64,000 nt of DNA, taken from positions 10,858,027-10,922,026 of the forward strand of contig NC_087068.1 of the NCBI RefSeq assembly GCF_963678635.1, written 5' to 3'. This document shows, in pieces, positions 23,930 to 34,417 of the stretch. Position numbers and translations under genes: made by a program. Positions within the stretch are counted from its first letter, which is position 1. Each line of letters starts with the position of its first letter. Below the pieces are notes generated by a model. The model saw only the letters and a program-made list of their open reading frames with translations, was not told the DNA's origin and ran no database searches. The DNA is from Symsagittifera roscoffensis. Taxonomy: Eukaryota > Xenacoelomorpha > Acoela > Convolutidae.

Positions 23930-24339
23930 AAAGCTTGCACAACTTAAAGTTTTCAAATATTTAATGCGGTGCCGATTTTGCCAACAATCTGGCCTTAACT
24001 AAATAATATATCGCAAAAACTTGGAAGAGACAGAAATATTTAAAAGCAATCTGCTAATTTTGAGCACTTTTCGCATGGAAATTTGATTATTTATGTGACT
24101 TTGTTACATAGTTTGTCTTAAAAATTAGCTTCTGCATGCAATAATTGCCTGAAAAGATGATATGCGTTTTTGTTAAACTTTGTTTGTTCTACTTTTTTGC
24201 AACTCTCTAAATACTTTTTAACACATTACTTGGACATCATCTGAAATTTTTAAGATAATTCAGACCTTGAGACGTAAAAATGGCAGTGCAGTGAAGTCTT
24301 TTTTCTCACAATTGCCTTTGAAATAGTAAAAGGGGTTAT
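23930..24339. other. AT-rich stretch without recognisable content
   Basis: I see no gene or repeat that I can assign. It lies between the end of PLE copy A and the 3' LINE fragment. Confidence 0.4.
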
Positions 24340-25124
24340 GTACTACTAAACAGACAACGGCCGTATCTTACTCGTCAATATATAGACAAATATTTCATTA
24401 ACGAATCAGACGAAATCTGTAAAATGCGTTCCCAAAAGGCAACAGGAGCCCTTTTCCAATTAAAAGGAAACATATCCGCTACGTGCTCATGGGTTAACAA
24501 ATTCCACTCGTATACTGGCTACATCGTTCCAATTATAACTTACTGTTCACAAGCTTGGTCACCAAGTAGAGCCAACTTAGTAAGTTTCGAATGAGTACAA
24601 GTAATGGCCGCAAAGTGGATTCTTAATTGCAATCTTGACTACAAAGGAAGACTAGTCAAACTTAAACTACTGCAATTATGCCTCTACAGTGAAATGCACG
24701 ATCTTCTCATGTATTTATCCTTTCCAAATAATGTAAATTCCAAATATGACATATCAATTGCTGTTGAATCTTGTAAAGAAGAAAAAACTCGCCAACACAG
24801 CAGAGGAGAACATGCAGTCAACAAAAACAGACTGAACAAATCAGACGAAAACTTTTTTCACAGAACGAAACTCTTACACAACATCGTCATCAAACACTAC
24901 GAAGAATGTATGGAACCAACCTGACAAAAAATCAATAAGCAAACTTTATTGGGATTACTTTGTCAGAAAATTCAATTATCTAAACAGATGCACTTGGAGA
25001 ATTTTTTGCAAATGCACTCACTGAAACAACTGGAAAAAACTCGAAACTCAAACTTAACTTGATGAAAACATGTAAATGACGGGACTCATAAACCCTTGGG
25101 AAGCTTGACTTCCCAGAAGCCTCA

Positions 25125-25182
<58 letters not shown>

Positions 25183-25190
25183 TCTGATCT
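24340..25190 (+). pseudogene. 3' fragment of a CR1-like LINE with (CTA)n tail
   Basis: Around 24415-25060 the translation aligns with the C-terminus of the LINE ORF2 at 34418-37259: MAAKWILNCNLDYKGRL against ATKWILGNKQIPYKSRL, LYSEMHDLLMYL against LYQEMHVLLLF, and NYLNRCTWRIFCKC against NEVDTCTWRINCGC. Only the last part of ORF2 and the 3' UTR are present, as expected for a 5'-truncated LINE copy. It ends in a perfect (CTA)n run. Confidence 0.75.
25124..25190 (+). repeat. (CTA)n microsatellite, about 22 units
   Basis: An uninterrupted CTA trinucleotide run at the 3' end of the LINE fragment. Its place at the end of the 3' UTR suggests it is or grew from the LINE 3' tail, as the full LINE also ends in a short ATT-type run at about 37320-37345. 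Confidence 0.9.
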
Positions 25191-25273
25191 CCATTCTGAT
25201 TAGTTAATACAGTGCTGGATAAATTTATCGGGACAAAATGAATATAACATGAATTTTACAAAGAGTTTTTCTT

Positions 25274-25614
25274 GAATTGAAGAAATTTTTGCTAAAAAGT
25301 AAATTTCAATTGTTTTCGCAACTATGTGCATCGTCAGGATTATTACAATAAACTACTCTAAATGACGATAAAACATCAATTTACAAATGTTATTTACAAT
25401 AAATCACATACAATTTGGTTCTAAACCATCATGATAAAAAATTAGCCAATCACAGTTGACCTCTAAATTACTATTAAGATTAAAATACTTTTAACCTCTA
25501 AAATTAATTAAACATTTTAAAATTCATTTGTCTGGAAGTTTCTGAGTCATAATTTTAATTTAGACATGTACGTTTTGAATAAAAAACCAAAAATATTTGG
25601 GACTAAATTTTCAG
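25274..25614 (-). repeat. 3' pseudo-LTR of the C/D tandem
   Basis: Almost identical to 30367-30680, except for an extra ~28 bp here ('agtttctgagtcataattttaattt') and small differences. The hammerhead-like motif is at 25308-25338 (minus strand CTGACGA ... GCGAAAAC). Confidence 0.8.
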
Positions 25615-26520
25615 TGTTAACTCCCTGCTCCTAAACTCATCGCGCGTGTTCAAGCCCGGTTTCTCTTTCCTGATATGTATTGCCTCTAGTTTTAGCAATT
25701 TTGTTTGGTTGTTTGACCTATCTATGATTTCCCAACTAAGATCTGCGCTATTTCCCTCAAGTTCGCATTGCTGAAGGTGGAGTCCTACCGGTGAGTCTGC
25801 TTTCTTATGTTCCTCAATTCTAGTGGTCAAATGTCGAACAGTTTGTCCGACATAGGTGGAAGTGCATCCACTACACGACAGTTTATAAACCACTCTTGAC
25901 TTGAGGTCATTAGAAAATGCTGACTTCAGTGATGGTAAACATGATTGTAGTTTTCTTGTGGTGAAAACCACTTGGACGTTAGTTAATTTTCGTAACCTGT
26001 TAGCAAAATATTGGCTCTGGTTACCTCTATATTGCACCATCAGCATTGGGGGCTTCCCATCTTTTGGTGATTGAACTGACAAACCCCTGTCACTATCCAG
26101 GGGCTTGCCCTTAACCTCGATGATCTTGCACAAGGCGTCTGAAGCCACCTTTGCGGACCAATTTTCCGGGTACTGATTTGTCAGCCATTGCGCCCTATTA
26201 GTTTCCATAGCCTTATCAAATTGCTCCCAGCTAGATGTACTCATAAAAACCCTGTGTACAGTGCCTTGGATACTGAGTTGGGGCGCAGCTTCTATAGTTC
26301 AGTATAGTCCCTGTATCTGTTGGTTTTTGATACCAATTGCAAGTTACACGCCTACCCTGCGATACATTTATGTTCAAATCCAGGAACGGCAAATTCCCCT
26401 CCGAATTAGTTTTCTCTAGAGTGAACTGCAAATTTGGATGAAGAGAATTGGCGGCATCGAGAAGACAACTCGGCCCCCTCTGACTGTTCTAACAATGTCA
26501 TCCACATACCTGAGGAAAAA
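25603..26520 (-). pseudogene. PLE RT C-terminus and GIY-YIG endonuclease, copy C
   Basis: 26431-26231 holds LDLNINVSQGRRVTCNWYQK, the post-YVDD RT region. After a frameshift, 26244-25603 (213 codons) gives the RT thumb/linker (WLTNQYPENWSAKV) and a GIY-YIG nuclease: VVYKLSCSGCTSTYVGQTV (GIY-YIG strands, with YKL and TYVGQT) and RHLTTRIEEHK. The last part is SWEIIDRSNNQTKLLKLEAI. This is the type of endonuclease used by Penelope/Neptune-type PLEs for integration. It is the most intact endonuclease in the window, but it is cut off from an intact RT: at 26519 the copy jumps to the ORF1/RT N-terminal region. Confidence 0.75.
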
Positions 26521-27305
26521 TTTCACCTGGGGAGTAGCATCTCCTCGTACCTTTTCCTATCCTCATTTGCCCTAGAAGTTTCAGTCCTTAGTAGCTTCAA
26601 TTGAAAATTATGCACAGCTTGGTCCGAAAAAAACCCGTTCTCGGGGACCCTAAACTTCAAAAAGTCCGGTATTAGATCGTTTTTCAGACATTTTCTCAGA
26701 AACTTCAGTCTATGTACAGATACTTGAACTTTTTTAAAGAATTTTAAGAATTTTTCTAAGTTAAATTTCTTTTTAAAATTTGTCTGAGCCAAACAACAGG
26801 CAAAAGTACTGTGGTCATTGTTTTGCAGGCCACGAGTAATGAAACTCCCAAGGCACAAAGCAAAACAAATCACACTCTTCTCACCCCTGTCTTTGAAGCG
26901 CAGACACTTCCTCTGCCTTAAGCTTCTGCTCACGTCTTGCTTTCGCCTTCCTCCTTGCCTGTGATGGTCTCTGTTGTTTGCCCCTGATATTGCCAATCAG
27001 CTCTGACAGCTTTTCTTTGTGTGCCACTACCAATCGCAGAGATTTCAGCTCCAAATCAGCACTCTGGTGCAGCTTCAAATATTCCTTAAGCTGCTCCGGG
27101 TCGTTTTGCTTGCTCTTGGAGAGTAGCCGTTTTGTAGCTTGAATAATGAGCACCCCTGTGCCGAGAAGCTGACTAAATAAGTCGGGCGTTCCTTCCCTTC
27201 TGCAATAAACGATCGCCAATATCTGCTGCTTCTTCGACTTCTAATAGTTTGTCAGCTCCTCGACACCGGCTGGGCGATAGTTGTTTGTTCTGTGGCTGCT
27301 AATGG
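26521..27305 (-). pseudogene. PLE ORF1 C-terminus and RT N-terminus, copy C
   Basis: 27219-26881 holds the second half of ORF1 (AIVYCRREGTPDLFSQLL, YLKLHQSADLELKSLRLVV and a basic tail). The overlapping 26996-26523 frame holds the start of the RT ORF (VICFALCLGSFITRGL, FLRKCLKNDLIPDFLKF). The RT ORF breaks off at about 26520, joined to post-YVDD RT sequence, so the central RT with the PHD finger is deleted. An in-frame stop precedes the ORF1 part at about 27240. Confidence 0.7.
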
Positions 27306-29553
27306 TGTTGCACCATCAGCATTGGGGGCTTCCCATCTTTTGGTGAATGAACTGACAAACCCCTGTCACTATCCAGGGGCTTGCCCTTACCCTCGATGAT
27401 CTTGCACAAGGCGTCTGAAGCCACCTTTGCGGACCAATTTTCCGGGTACTGATTTGTCAGCCATTGCGCCCTATTAGTTTCCATAGCCTTATCAAATTGC
27501 TCCCAGCTAGATGTACTCCTAAAAACCCTGTGTACAGTGCCTTGGATAACACTACGCTTATACTGAGTTGGGGCGCAGCTTCTATAGTTCAGTATAGTCC
27601 CTGTATCTGTTGGTTTTTGATACCAATTGCAAGTTACACGCCTACCCTGCGATACATTTATGTTCAAATCCAGGAACGGCAAATTTTTCTCCGAATTAGT
27701 TTTCTCTAGAGTGAACTGCAAATTTGGATGAAGAGAATTGGCGGCATCGAGAAGACAACTCGGCCCCCTCTGACTGTTCTAACAATGTCATCCACATACC
27801 TGAGGAAAAATTTCACCTGGGGAGTATCCTTCTCCTTGTTCTTAGCTCGGCAGCAGCTTTCACAAAACCAGACTATCTCGGTTATTGATGCGTATACGTC
27901 ATCGGATTTTTTCCCGCATTTTAGATGATACCAGTTTCGGCAACTCTCGCATTCAACCCCCTTTGATCTATATGTGACTTTCCTGCTGCAACATGGGCAC
28001 AAGCCGTTTTTGTCATTAATTTGCTGTACCCCCGTTCCCACCGGTGTTTGTTGTCGTAGAGCAAATTCGTATTCTTTCAGCCAAAAGTTTGCCAGAATTA
28101 CAGCGAGGGACGCGCCCATTGCTAAACCATCAACTTGTACATACCATGAATCATTACACTTGAAATATACTTTGCTGACCGCCATATTCAAAGGCCTTTT
28201 CATGGTTGCTCTTTGAATTTCAGGAGGAGACTCCTGGCTGTACAGCTTCTGTAAAGCAATTTCAATTGACTCCTTCAGAACAGTGTGTGGTGTACAAACT
28301 TTTCACATCAAGAGATATTATGGTTTCATCCGGATCTAGAGCAATGTTTTTCATTTTTTCTCGAGCCTCTTTAGTATTGGTTTCTATATTTGCTCCATCG
28401 ATATTGTCAAAAAACTTTGCAAGCATTTTGTTAAGATTCTCATAAGAGCTGCCGGAAAGTGATAGTACAGGTCGTAGGGGTGTCTCATCCTTGTGTACCT
28501 TACCTAAACCGTAAAAAATTTGCGGGTTGCCCCCCTGTTGATCTCATCTTAGAATATAACTGATCACTTATCTCGTCTCTTTTGTTCATGGCTAGTAATT
28601 CTTTGTTAAGTTTCTTCTCAATTTTCAGTATCACCTCATCAGTGGTTGCATCTTTTTTCAGAAACTGAGCAGATTGCAACAAGGATACCAGCTTTGATTC
28701 ATATGTTTGTTTCCTCATTATGCAAAAACCAACCCCCTTATCAAAAGGCACAGCCAGCAACCCATTATCTTTGAGATATTTCCTCGTTTTTTCAACGGCT
28801 TTGTCTCTTGGGGTTTGCCGTACGTTTTTTGCATATGCCTTTACCGCGGCTTCTATTTCACATAACTTTTCACCAGACGTTTTTTGATTTTTCAATTGTG
28901 AGAGGAAAATGTCGATATCCGCCAAAAAATGTGTTTTGTTAAATTTGTCTCTAATTGGATGCTTGGGGCCCATTGATAGCACTTCTTATACCAATTCAGG
29001 CAGTTCAATTTTATCAAGTACCTTAACTGATCGCTAATTTCTCCCCCCAAGAGGTTTATCTTGTCTCTCGGACAGTTTTTCTAACTTTTTCCTATGGTTT
29101 TCTGATGTTGTATTTAAGCTTGCCTCAACTTGTAGCCTCACGAATCGGAAAATGGATGCCCACCACTGTTTGTCAATTTCTTTTTGCACCAGTGATCTTG
29201 CTTTTCTTAGCATCTCCTCGTACCTTTTCCTATCCTCATTTGCCCTAGAAGTTTCAGTCCTTAGTAGCTTCAATTGAAAATTATGCACAGCTTGGTCCGA
29301 AAAAAAACCGTTCTCGGGGACCCTAAACTTCAAAAAGTCCGGTATTAGATCGTTTTTCAGACATTTTCTCAGAAACTTCAGTCTATGAACAGATACTTGA
29401 ACTTTTTTAAAGAATTTTAAGAATTTTTCTAAGTTAAATTTCTTTTTAAAATTTGTCTGAGCCAAACAACAGGCAAAAGTACTGTGGTCATTGTTTTGCA
29501 GGCCACGAGTAATGAAACTCCCAAGGCACAAAGCAAAACAAATCACACTCTTC
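27299..29553 (-). pseudogene. PLE reverse transcriptase with PHD finger, copy D
   Basis: The frames in order are 29669-29034 (RT N-terminal region, FLRKCLKNDLIPDFLKF), 28982-28500 (GLLAVPFDKGVGFCIMRK), 28345-28204 (ISLDVKSLYT, motif A), 28203-27706 and 27721-27299. The 28203-27706 frame has the motif B block GLAMGASLAVILANFWL, then a C4HC3 PHD-type finger (CPCC, VECESC, WYHLKC, VWFCESC), then FFLRYVDDIVRTV (motif C). The catalytic YVDD is intact. The ORF is broken by several frameshifts and stops before the endonuclease, which this copy lacks. The finger between motifs B and C is in copies A and B too. Confidence 0.75.
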
Positions 29554-30192
29554 TCACCCCTGTCTTTGAAGCGCAGACACTTCCTCTGCCTTAAGCTTCT
29601 GCTCACGTCTTGCTTTCGCCTTCCTCCTTGCCTGTGATGGTCTCTGTTGTTTGCCCCTGATATTGCCAATCAGCTCTGACAGCCTTTCTTTGTGTGCCAC
29701 TACCAATCGCAGAGATTTCAGCTCCAAATCAGCACTCTGGTGCAGCTTCAAATATTCCTTAAGCTGCTCCGGTTCGTTTTGCTTGCTCTTGGAGAGTAGC
29801 CGTTTTGTAGCTTGAATAATGAGCACCCCTGTGCCGAGAAGCTGACTAAATAAGTCGGGCGTTCCTTCCCTTCTGCAATAAACGATCGCCAATATCTGCT
29901 GCTTCTTCGACTTCAAATAGTTTGTCAGCTCCTCGACACCGGCTGGGCGATAGTTGTTTGTTCTGTGGCTGCTAATGGTGTTGTTCACCACGTCGTGCCA
30001 CACAACCACTTTTTTCTCCTTCAGTGGACTGTCTTCCAGTAGTCGTCGAAGGTTCTTTCCTTGGTTCAGCAGGTTGTTATTAAGGGATAGGCCAGGAATT
30101 GCTGTAACAAGGCTCTCGTATTGCTTTTTCTCACCTGTGTTGAGGGTGTTGATGCTGTGGAACAGGGAGCTAGCTGCTACAATATGAAACAT
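29554..30192 (-). CDS. PLE ORF1, copy D: SGNH/esterase-like protein, 212 aa, intact
   Basis: The frame opens with ATG at 30192 (MFHIVAASSLFHSINTL). Conserved blocks are AASSL (residues 6-10), IPGLSLN (about 36-42), VVVWHDVVNNTIS (about 66-78), AIVYCRREGTPDLF (about 103-116), LHQSADLELKSLRLV (about 152-166), then a Lys/Arg-rich tail. The order of a Ser block, a loop with HD..NN and a C-terminal D.EL block resembles an SGNH hydrolase, but no classic GDS or D..H motif is present, so this reading is tentative. Homologues are in copies A, B and C and, strikingly, in the LINE at 32824-33417. The RT ORF overlaps its 3' end in another frame. It is the best-preserved PLE protein here. Confidence 0.65.
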   Translation of the reverse strand: MFHIVAASSLFHSINTLNTGEKKQYESLVTAIPGLSLNNNLLNQGKNLRRLLEDSPLKEKKVVVWHDVVNNTISSHRTNNYRPAGVEELTNYLKSKKQQILAIVYCRREGTPDLFSQLLGTGVLIIQATKRLLSKSKQNEPEQLKEYLKLHQSADLELKSLRLVVAHKERLSELIGNIRGKQQRPSQARRKAKARREQKLKAEEVSALQRQG

Positions 30193-30366
30193 TTCGGTAA
30201 CTCAAATAAAAATTGGGCATATTTTACGTATCGATAAAAAAAAACACTATAAAAATTCTCTATACATTGATGAAAATCATTAAAAATTTTTATACTGGCC
30301 CTTTAATGGGAAAACAGTTGGAATTTCAAGCTATTCGCCTTTGGATTATCACGAATTTACAAGTAA

Positions 30367-30680
30367 AATTGAAGAAATTTTTGCTAAAAAGTAAATTTCA
30401 AACGTTTTCGCAACTATGTGCATCGTCAGGATTTTTACAATAAACTACTCTAAATGACGATAAAACATCAATTTACAAATGTTATTTACAATAAATCACA
30501 TACAATTTGGTTCTAAACCATCATGATAAAAAATTAGCCAATATAGTTGACCTCTAAATTACTATTAAGATTAAAATACTTTTAACCTCTAAAATTAATT
30601 AAACATTTTAAAATTAATTTGTCTGGACATGTACGTTTTGAATAAAAAACCAAAAACATTTTTGGACTAAATTTTCAGTT
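30367..30680 (-). repeat. 5' pseudo-LTR of the C/D tandem
   Basis: A direct repeat of 25274-25614. The minus strand at 30430-30400 reads CTGACGA ... GCGAAAACG, the hammerhead-like motif. Confidence 0.8.
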
Positions 30681-30775
30681 CGTTTTTCTTGAATTGGGTT
30701 CAATTTAGATCAAAAGACAAGAAAACGAAACTTGCGAACCAAAAGACAAGAAAACGAACCCAATTCGAGAAAAAC
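30678..30775. repeat. Inverted repeat at the outer edge of the C/D PLE
   Basis: The arm 'cgtttttcttgaattgggtt' at about 30679 is answered by its reverse complement at about 30753-30773, with one mismatch over 21 bp. The enclosed ~55 bp contains 'aaaagacaagaaaacgaa' twice. The motif 'gtttttcttgaattg' also occurs just outside the other pseudo-LTR (25265), so it is linked to the element edge. Confidence 0.6.
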
Positions 30776-31369
30776 GCGTTTATTAAGTTTTATTCGCTTT
30801 GTCTGGTTAATATAAATCAGGACTGTATAGTTTTTGTCTACTTACTCAAGAGTATGAATACGCGGTCGTCTTCTCAGGGACCGTACTCCCGTGAGAGGAG
30901 TAATGCTCAATGATTGGGTTTTTTCAGAAACATTTATCCAAAACATAAAAAAAATCTTTCAGCCAAACTTCGCCACATTTTTTTAAACAAACTTGCCGCA
31001 TAAAATACTAAGCTTCAAAATCTTTGTTCGACTAATCATGGCGTTTTTTAAAGTTAATGCCAAATGGTTGTCGAATGTCTCCAACAATAAATTAACTTAA
31101 ATTGCTCCAATTTTCGACCGATGCAATTGATCAAGGTCAGCGATATTGCCCCAAGAAGTCCCTATTTTGACATCTTTAATAAAATGAGAATATTTTGCCA
31201 CGTTTACTATGTTTTTTTTTCGAATTCAACGTTCTGAAATTCCCAAGGTTGAATATTAACTATTTTTCTGTTGAAGCGTTAATGCTTGAGCTGTGCAGAT
31301 TTTTTTTCTTAGTTTCAATTCTCTTTGTTTGCAAATGAAAATCTCAACCCTTTGATGGTGCGCTAAGAA
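30776..31369. other. AT-rich stretch without recognisable gene
   Basis: I see no supported coding sequence. It lies between the PLE pair and the satellite block. Confidence 0.4.
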
Positions 31370-32621
31370 GGTGCACGCAGGAGTTGCAAATCTGGCCTCC
31401 AAGTAATTCTGCTCAAATCCTTTTGGTATTCGAGATATGGCGTTTTTTTTGTAAATTTTTCATTTTTTTTCAAACTTAGATTTAAAAAACACCAAAAATG
31501 TTTCAAAAATCTCAACTCTATGACGGGATGCTATCATCGTGTACTGAGGAGTTGCAGTTCTGCCCTCCAAATATGATTGAAATCTTTTTTTGATTTTGTA
31601 GATATGGCCTTTTTGATGATTGTTTCAATTTTTTAAATTGGATTTCAAAAAACAAGCAGAACTTGAAAGTCTCAACCCTATGATCGACAGCTCTCAGGGT
31701 ACTTTATTGGGTTGCATTTTTTATCTTCAAATGTGACTGCTCAAATCCTGTTGGTTTTCAAGATTTGTTTTTTTTTAATAGTTGTTTCATTTTTATGAAA
31801 CTTCAGATTTAAATAACTAACAGAACGTGAAATTCTCAATTCTATGTGGTGGTGTGCTTTCGAGGTACTCTCAAGGGTTGCAAATAGAGCCTCCGAATAT
31901 GATTGATCAAATCCTTTTGAGAACCGAGATATGGCGAATTTTATGCTATTTTGAATATTTTTCTTCAAAAAAACAGATTTTAAAAACTTACAAAACCTGA
32001 AGTTTTCAACCACGTGTTGTACGGCTGTCAGGCAGCTCCTAGAAGTTGCAAATCTATTATATATTTAAATGTGGGCTTCACTATCGCGCCATGTTTAAGC
32101 TTTTTCAACGTATTATTTTTGCATGTTTAAGCTATATCGTATATTGCAATGGTTAAGATTTTTTTTCGATTTTCCAGTTTGATTTTAGTGGTTATTTTAC
32201 CGAGTTTGAATTAAGCAGCCCAATATCGATTTAGGGGCTGCGAATTTGGCCTCCAATTTTGAATGCCCGAATCATTTTAGTTAACGAGATAAGACGATTT
32301 TTGAGATTTTTTCCAAAAATTTTCAGAAATTTCAAAAAACAAAAGTTACAAAACTTGAAGTTTTCAACCCTGTAATTGGGTACTGTCAGAGTACTATCAA
32401 GGATTGCAAGTCTTGCCTCCAAATATGACTGCTCAAATCCTGGTAGTTATCGAGATGTGACGTTTTTTGTGATTTTTTCAAAAATTTCAGAAAATCTTAA
32501 TTCATTATTTTTCAATGAGTTTGAAATTCGCAACCTTGTAGCTGGGTGCTGTCAGAGTACTCTAAGGAATTAAAAATCTTGCCTCCAAATATGACTGTTC
32601 AAATCCTTGAAGTTTTCGAGA
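31370..32621. repeat. Diverged ~120-160 bp satellite, left block
   Basis: A phrase recurs about eight times: 'caaccct.tgatgg...gctgtcag.gtactctcaaggattgcaaat.t.gcctccaaatatgactgctcaaatcctttt.gttttcgagatatggcg'. Monomers are strongly diverged and vary in spacing. The same block continues at 37346 after the LINE, which shows it is the LINE target. Short open frames within it only reflect the periodicity. Confidence 0.75.
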
Positions 32622-32823
32622 TAATTGTTGTGATAAACTTATTAAATAGATATTTTCAGTTAAAAATGAATAACAGGGCAGCCGTGGTGGCCCTCTATTT
32701 CTAACTACTGATTATCACTACACCAAACTCAACAAACCTGGTCTCTGGAAAAAAGCGTCTTCCTTCTTTTCTCCATCTCCAGTACCAGCTGAGTTCTTTC
32801 CTTATTTCCTTATTTTTATCTCT

Positions 32824-33417
32824 ATGTTAGAAATCATAGCCGCAAGTTCCCTTTCTCACGCAATCGAACAAGGTCTAACCCCTGAACAGAAAAATATAGT
32901 CAAGCAAATTGTCTACGCCGAGGGGGATTTAACCTGAACCCAAGGACGAACTTTAAAATTAAAAACGTTACCGATTATATACGAGCAACGAGCAAATCTA
33001 TTATACTGTGGCACGATCTTACCAACAACTCGATCACAGAGCTTAAAAAGAAAGATCAAACCCCTTACGACTCAGCAACTCCTGGATACTCTCAGAAGCT
33101 TTAACAATCTGTTTGCTATTGTCTACTGTCAGCGTACGGGAGCAGAAAACCAATTCGACGAGCTACGAACTCTTGACACGATTGTCATCGACGTTACAAA
33201 ACATCTTATCAGTAAATCAGAGAGTCTAGACGAAAACATCACAGGACTTTATCGCGAGCTTCACCAGTCATCTGATCTAGAACTACGATCTCTCTCGGTA
33301 GTCTTGCACTACTATCCGAACCTTCACGCGATCTTCAAAACCCGCTCCACGAAAAGCAAACCATCGAAGAATCGACGAAGAGCCAAGAAGAGGCAACGCT
33401 CAGCAACCCCACAATAA
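32824..33417 (+). pseudogene. LINE ORF1a: SGNH/esterase-like domain homologous to PLE ORF1
   Basis: ATG at 32824 opens MLEIIAASSLSHAIEQGL, which aligns with the PLE start MFHIVAASSLFHSINTL. After a stop at 32935 and frame changes come LNPRTNFKIKNV, IILWHDLTNNSI (PLE: VVVWHDVVNNTI), AIVYCQRTGAENQFDEL (PLE: AIVYCRREGTPDLFSQL), ELHQSSDLELRSLSVV (PLE: KLHQSADLELKSLRLV) and a basic tail ending at 33417. CR1-like LINEs are known to carry esterase and PHD domains in ORF1, which supports the esterase-like reading. The coding frame is broken at least twice. Confidence 0.7.
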
Positions 33418-33552
33418 AACGGTTATTAAAACTCGTACTGGTTGTACTCTTTGAGTCCTTTGACTCGGAGTCCCCTTTCTAGTTTTACTACATTAGTATA
33501 TAACTGAGTGTACTCTTTGAATATTTTGACTCGGAGTCCTCACCAAACAAAT

Positions 33553-34414
33553 ATGACACGAAATCGTGAAATGACCACTGATTCCGTATGCGAAACTTGC
33601 CAACAAAAAATCAAAAAGAATGAAGATACTTCTGTTGCATCGTGTGTAATTGTAAAATGCACCTGACGAAAAGCTGTACCAGCCTAAGCGATACAGCAAT
33701 CAATGGTATTACGACACTGGGAAAAAACATTGCTCTTCTCTGCAACAAATGTGTGGATTCCAACGGATATGAGAGACTCCGAAAAGCAGTCAGTGACGCT
33801 GAACAAACCTCGCCGAAGCAATTCAAGAAGATCGAAGAGGACATGGACGAACTCAGAAAGAACGTACAGGAGATTAAAACGCTGTTCTCCCAAACCACAA
33901 TGAAGCCAAATGAGATCAAATCAGAAGCAAAAACCAAGGTACCGATAAACGCAACCCCGAAACAAGAAAATCAAAACGGAATCCGCATCCGCGGCATCCC
34001 TGAACTAAACGACAAAGATCAAAGAAAAAGACAAGAAAATGACCTCCAACAAGTAAAGGAAATCTTGGAGCACATGCAAATTGTGCCAGAGATAGTTGAT
34101 CTGTTCCGGATGGGTCAACGACAGGAAGGCAAGGACCGAACCATACTGGTAAAAGTCCCAATTTGACAGAAACGACTAATACTATCATCCGCTTGCCGCC
34201 TAAAAACATATGACAAACCTGTGTTTGTCAGCCGCGAGCTATCAGTGGATGAAGCAAAACTCGAAAGTCAAGCACTGCAAAAACGGCGGGAGCTCATAAA
34301 CGAAAACATCGATAAGCAAAACCTGCGCACCCGCGATGGAAAACTCTACCAGAAAATAGAAAACAGATGGACAGCAGTTGCAACCGAAAAAAAGGAGAAC
34401 TCAATCTCCAATTG
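33553..34414 (+). pseudogene. LINE ORF1b: PHD-like zinc finger, coiled coil and RNA-binding region
   Basis: ATG at 33553 begins a Cys-rich segment: VCETCQQK, then after a frameshift VCNCKMHLTKSC and, 20 residues on, LLCNKC. This is a PHD-like Cys/His array. A charged helical stretch follows (FKKIEEDMDELRKNVQEIKT), then GIRIRGIPELN, IVDLFRMGQR, RTILVKVPI, and after a stop at 34164 VFVSRELSVDEAKLESQAL. The latter pattern is the RNA-binding ORF1 region found in CR1/L2-type LINEs. It would form the RNP with the element RNA. Confidence 0.65.
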
Positions 34415-34417
34415 ACT

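Larger units (their letters stand above)
25274..30680 (-). mobile_element. Head-to-tail tandem pair of PLE copies (C downstream, D upstream on the minus strand)
   Basis: The pair is bounded by two matching pseudo-LTRs (30367-30680 and 25274-25614). Copy D runs 30192 to about 27305 and lacks the endonuclease. Copy C runs from about 27305 to 25603, lacks the start of ORF1 and the RT core, and keeps the GIY-YIG endonuclease. Where they overlap they look nearly identical by eye, so they derive from one recent tandem event. The D/C junction shares a short 'gttg' overlap. Confidence 0.75.

Noticed and set aside
24340-25190. CRISPR-like or telomeric array at the CTA run
   Set aside because: It is a simple trinucleotide run at a LINE 3' end with no spacers.
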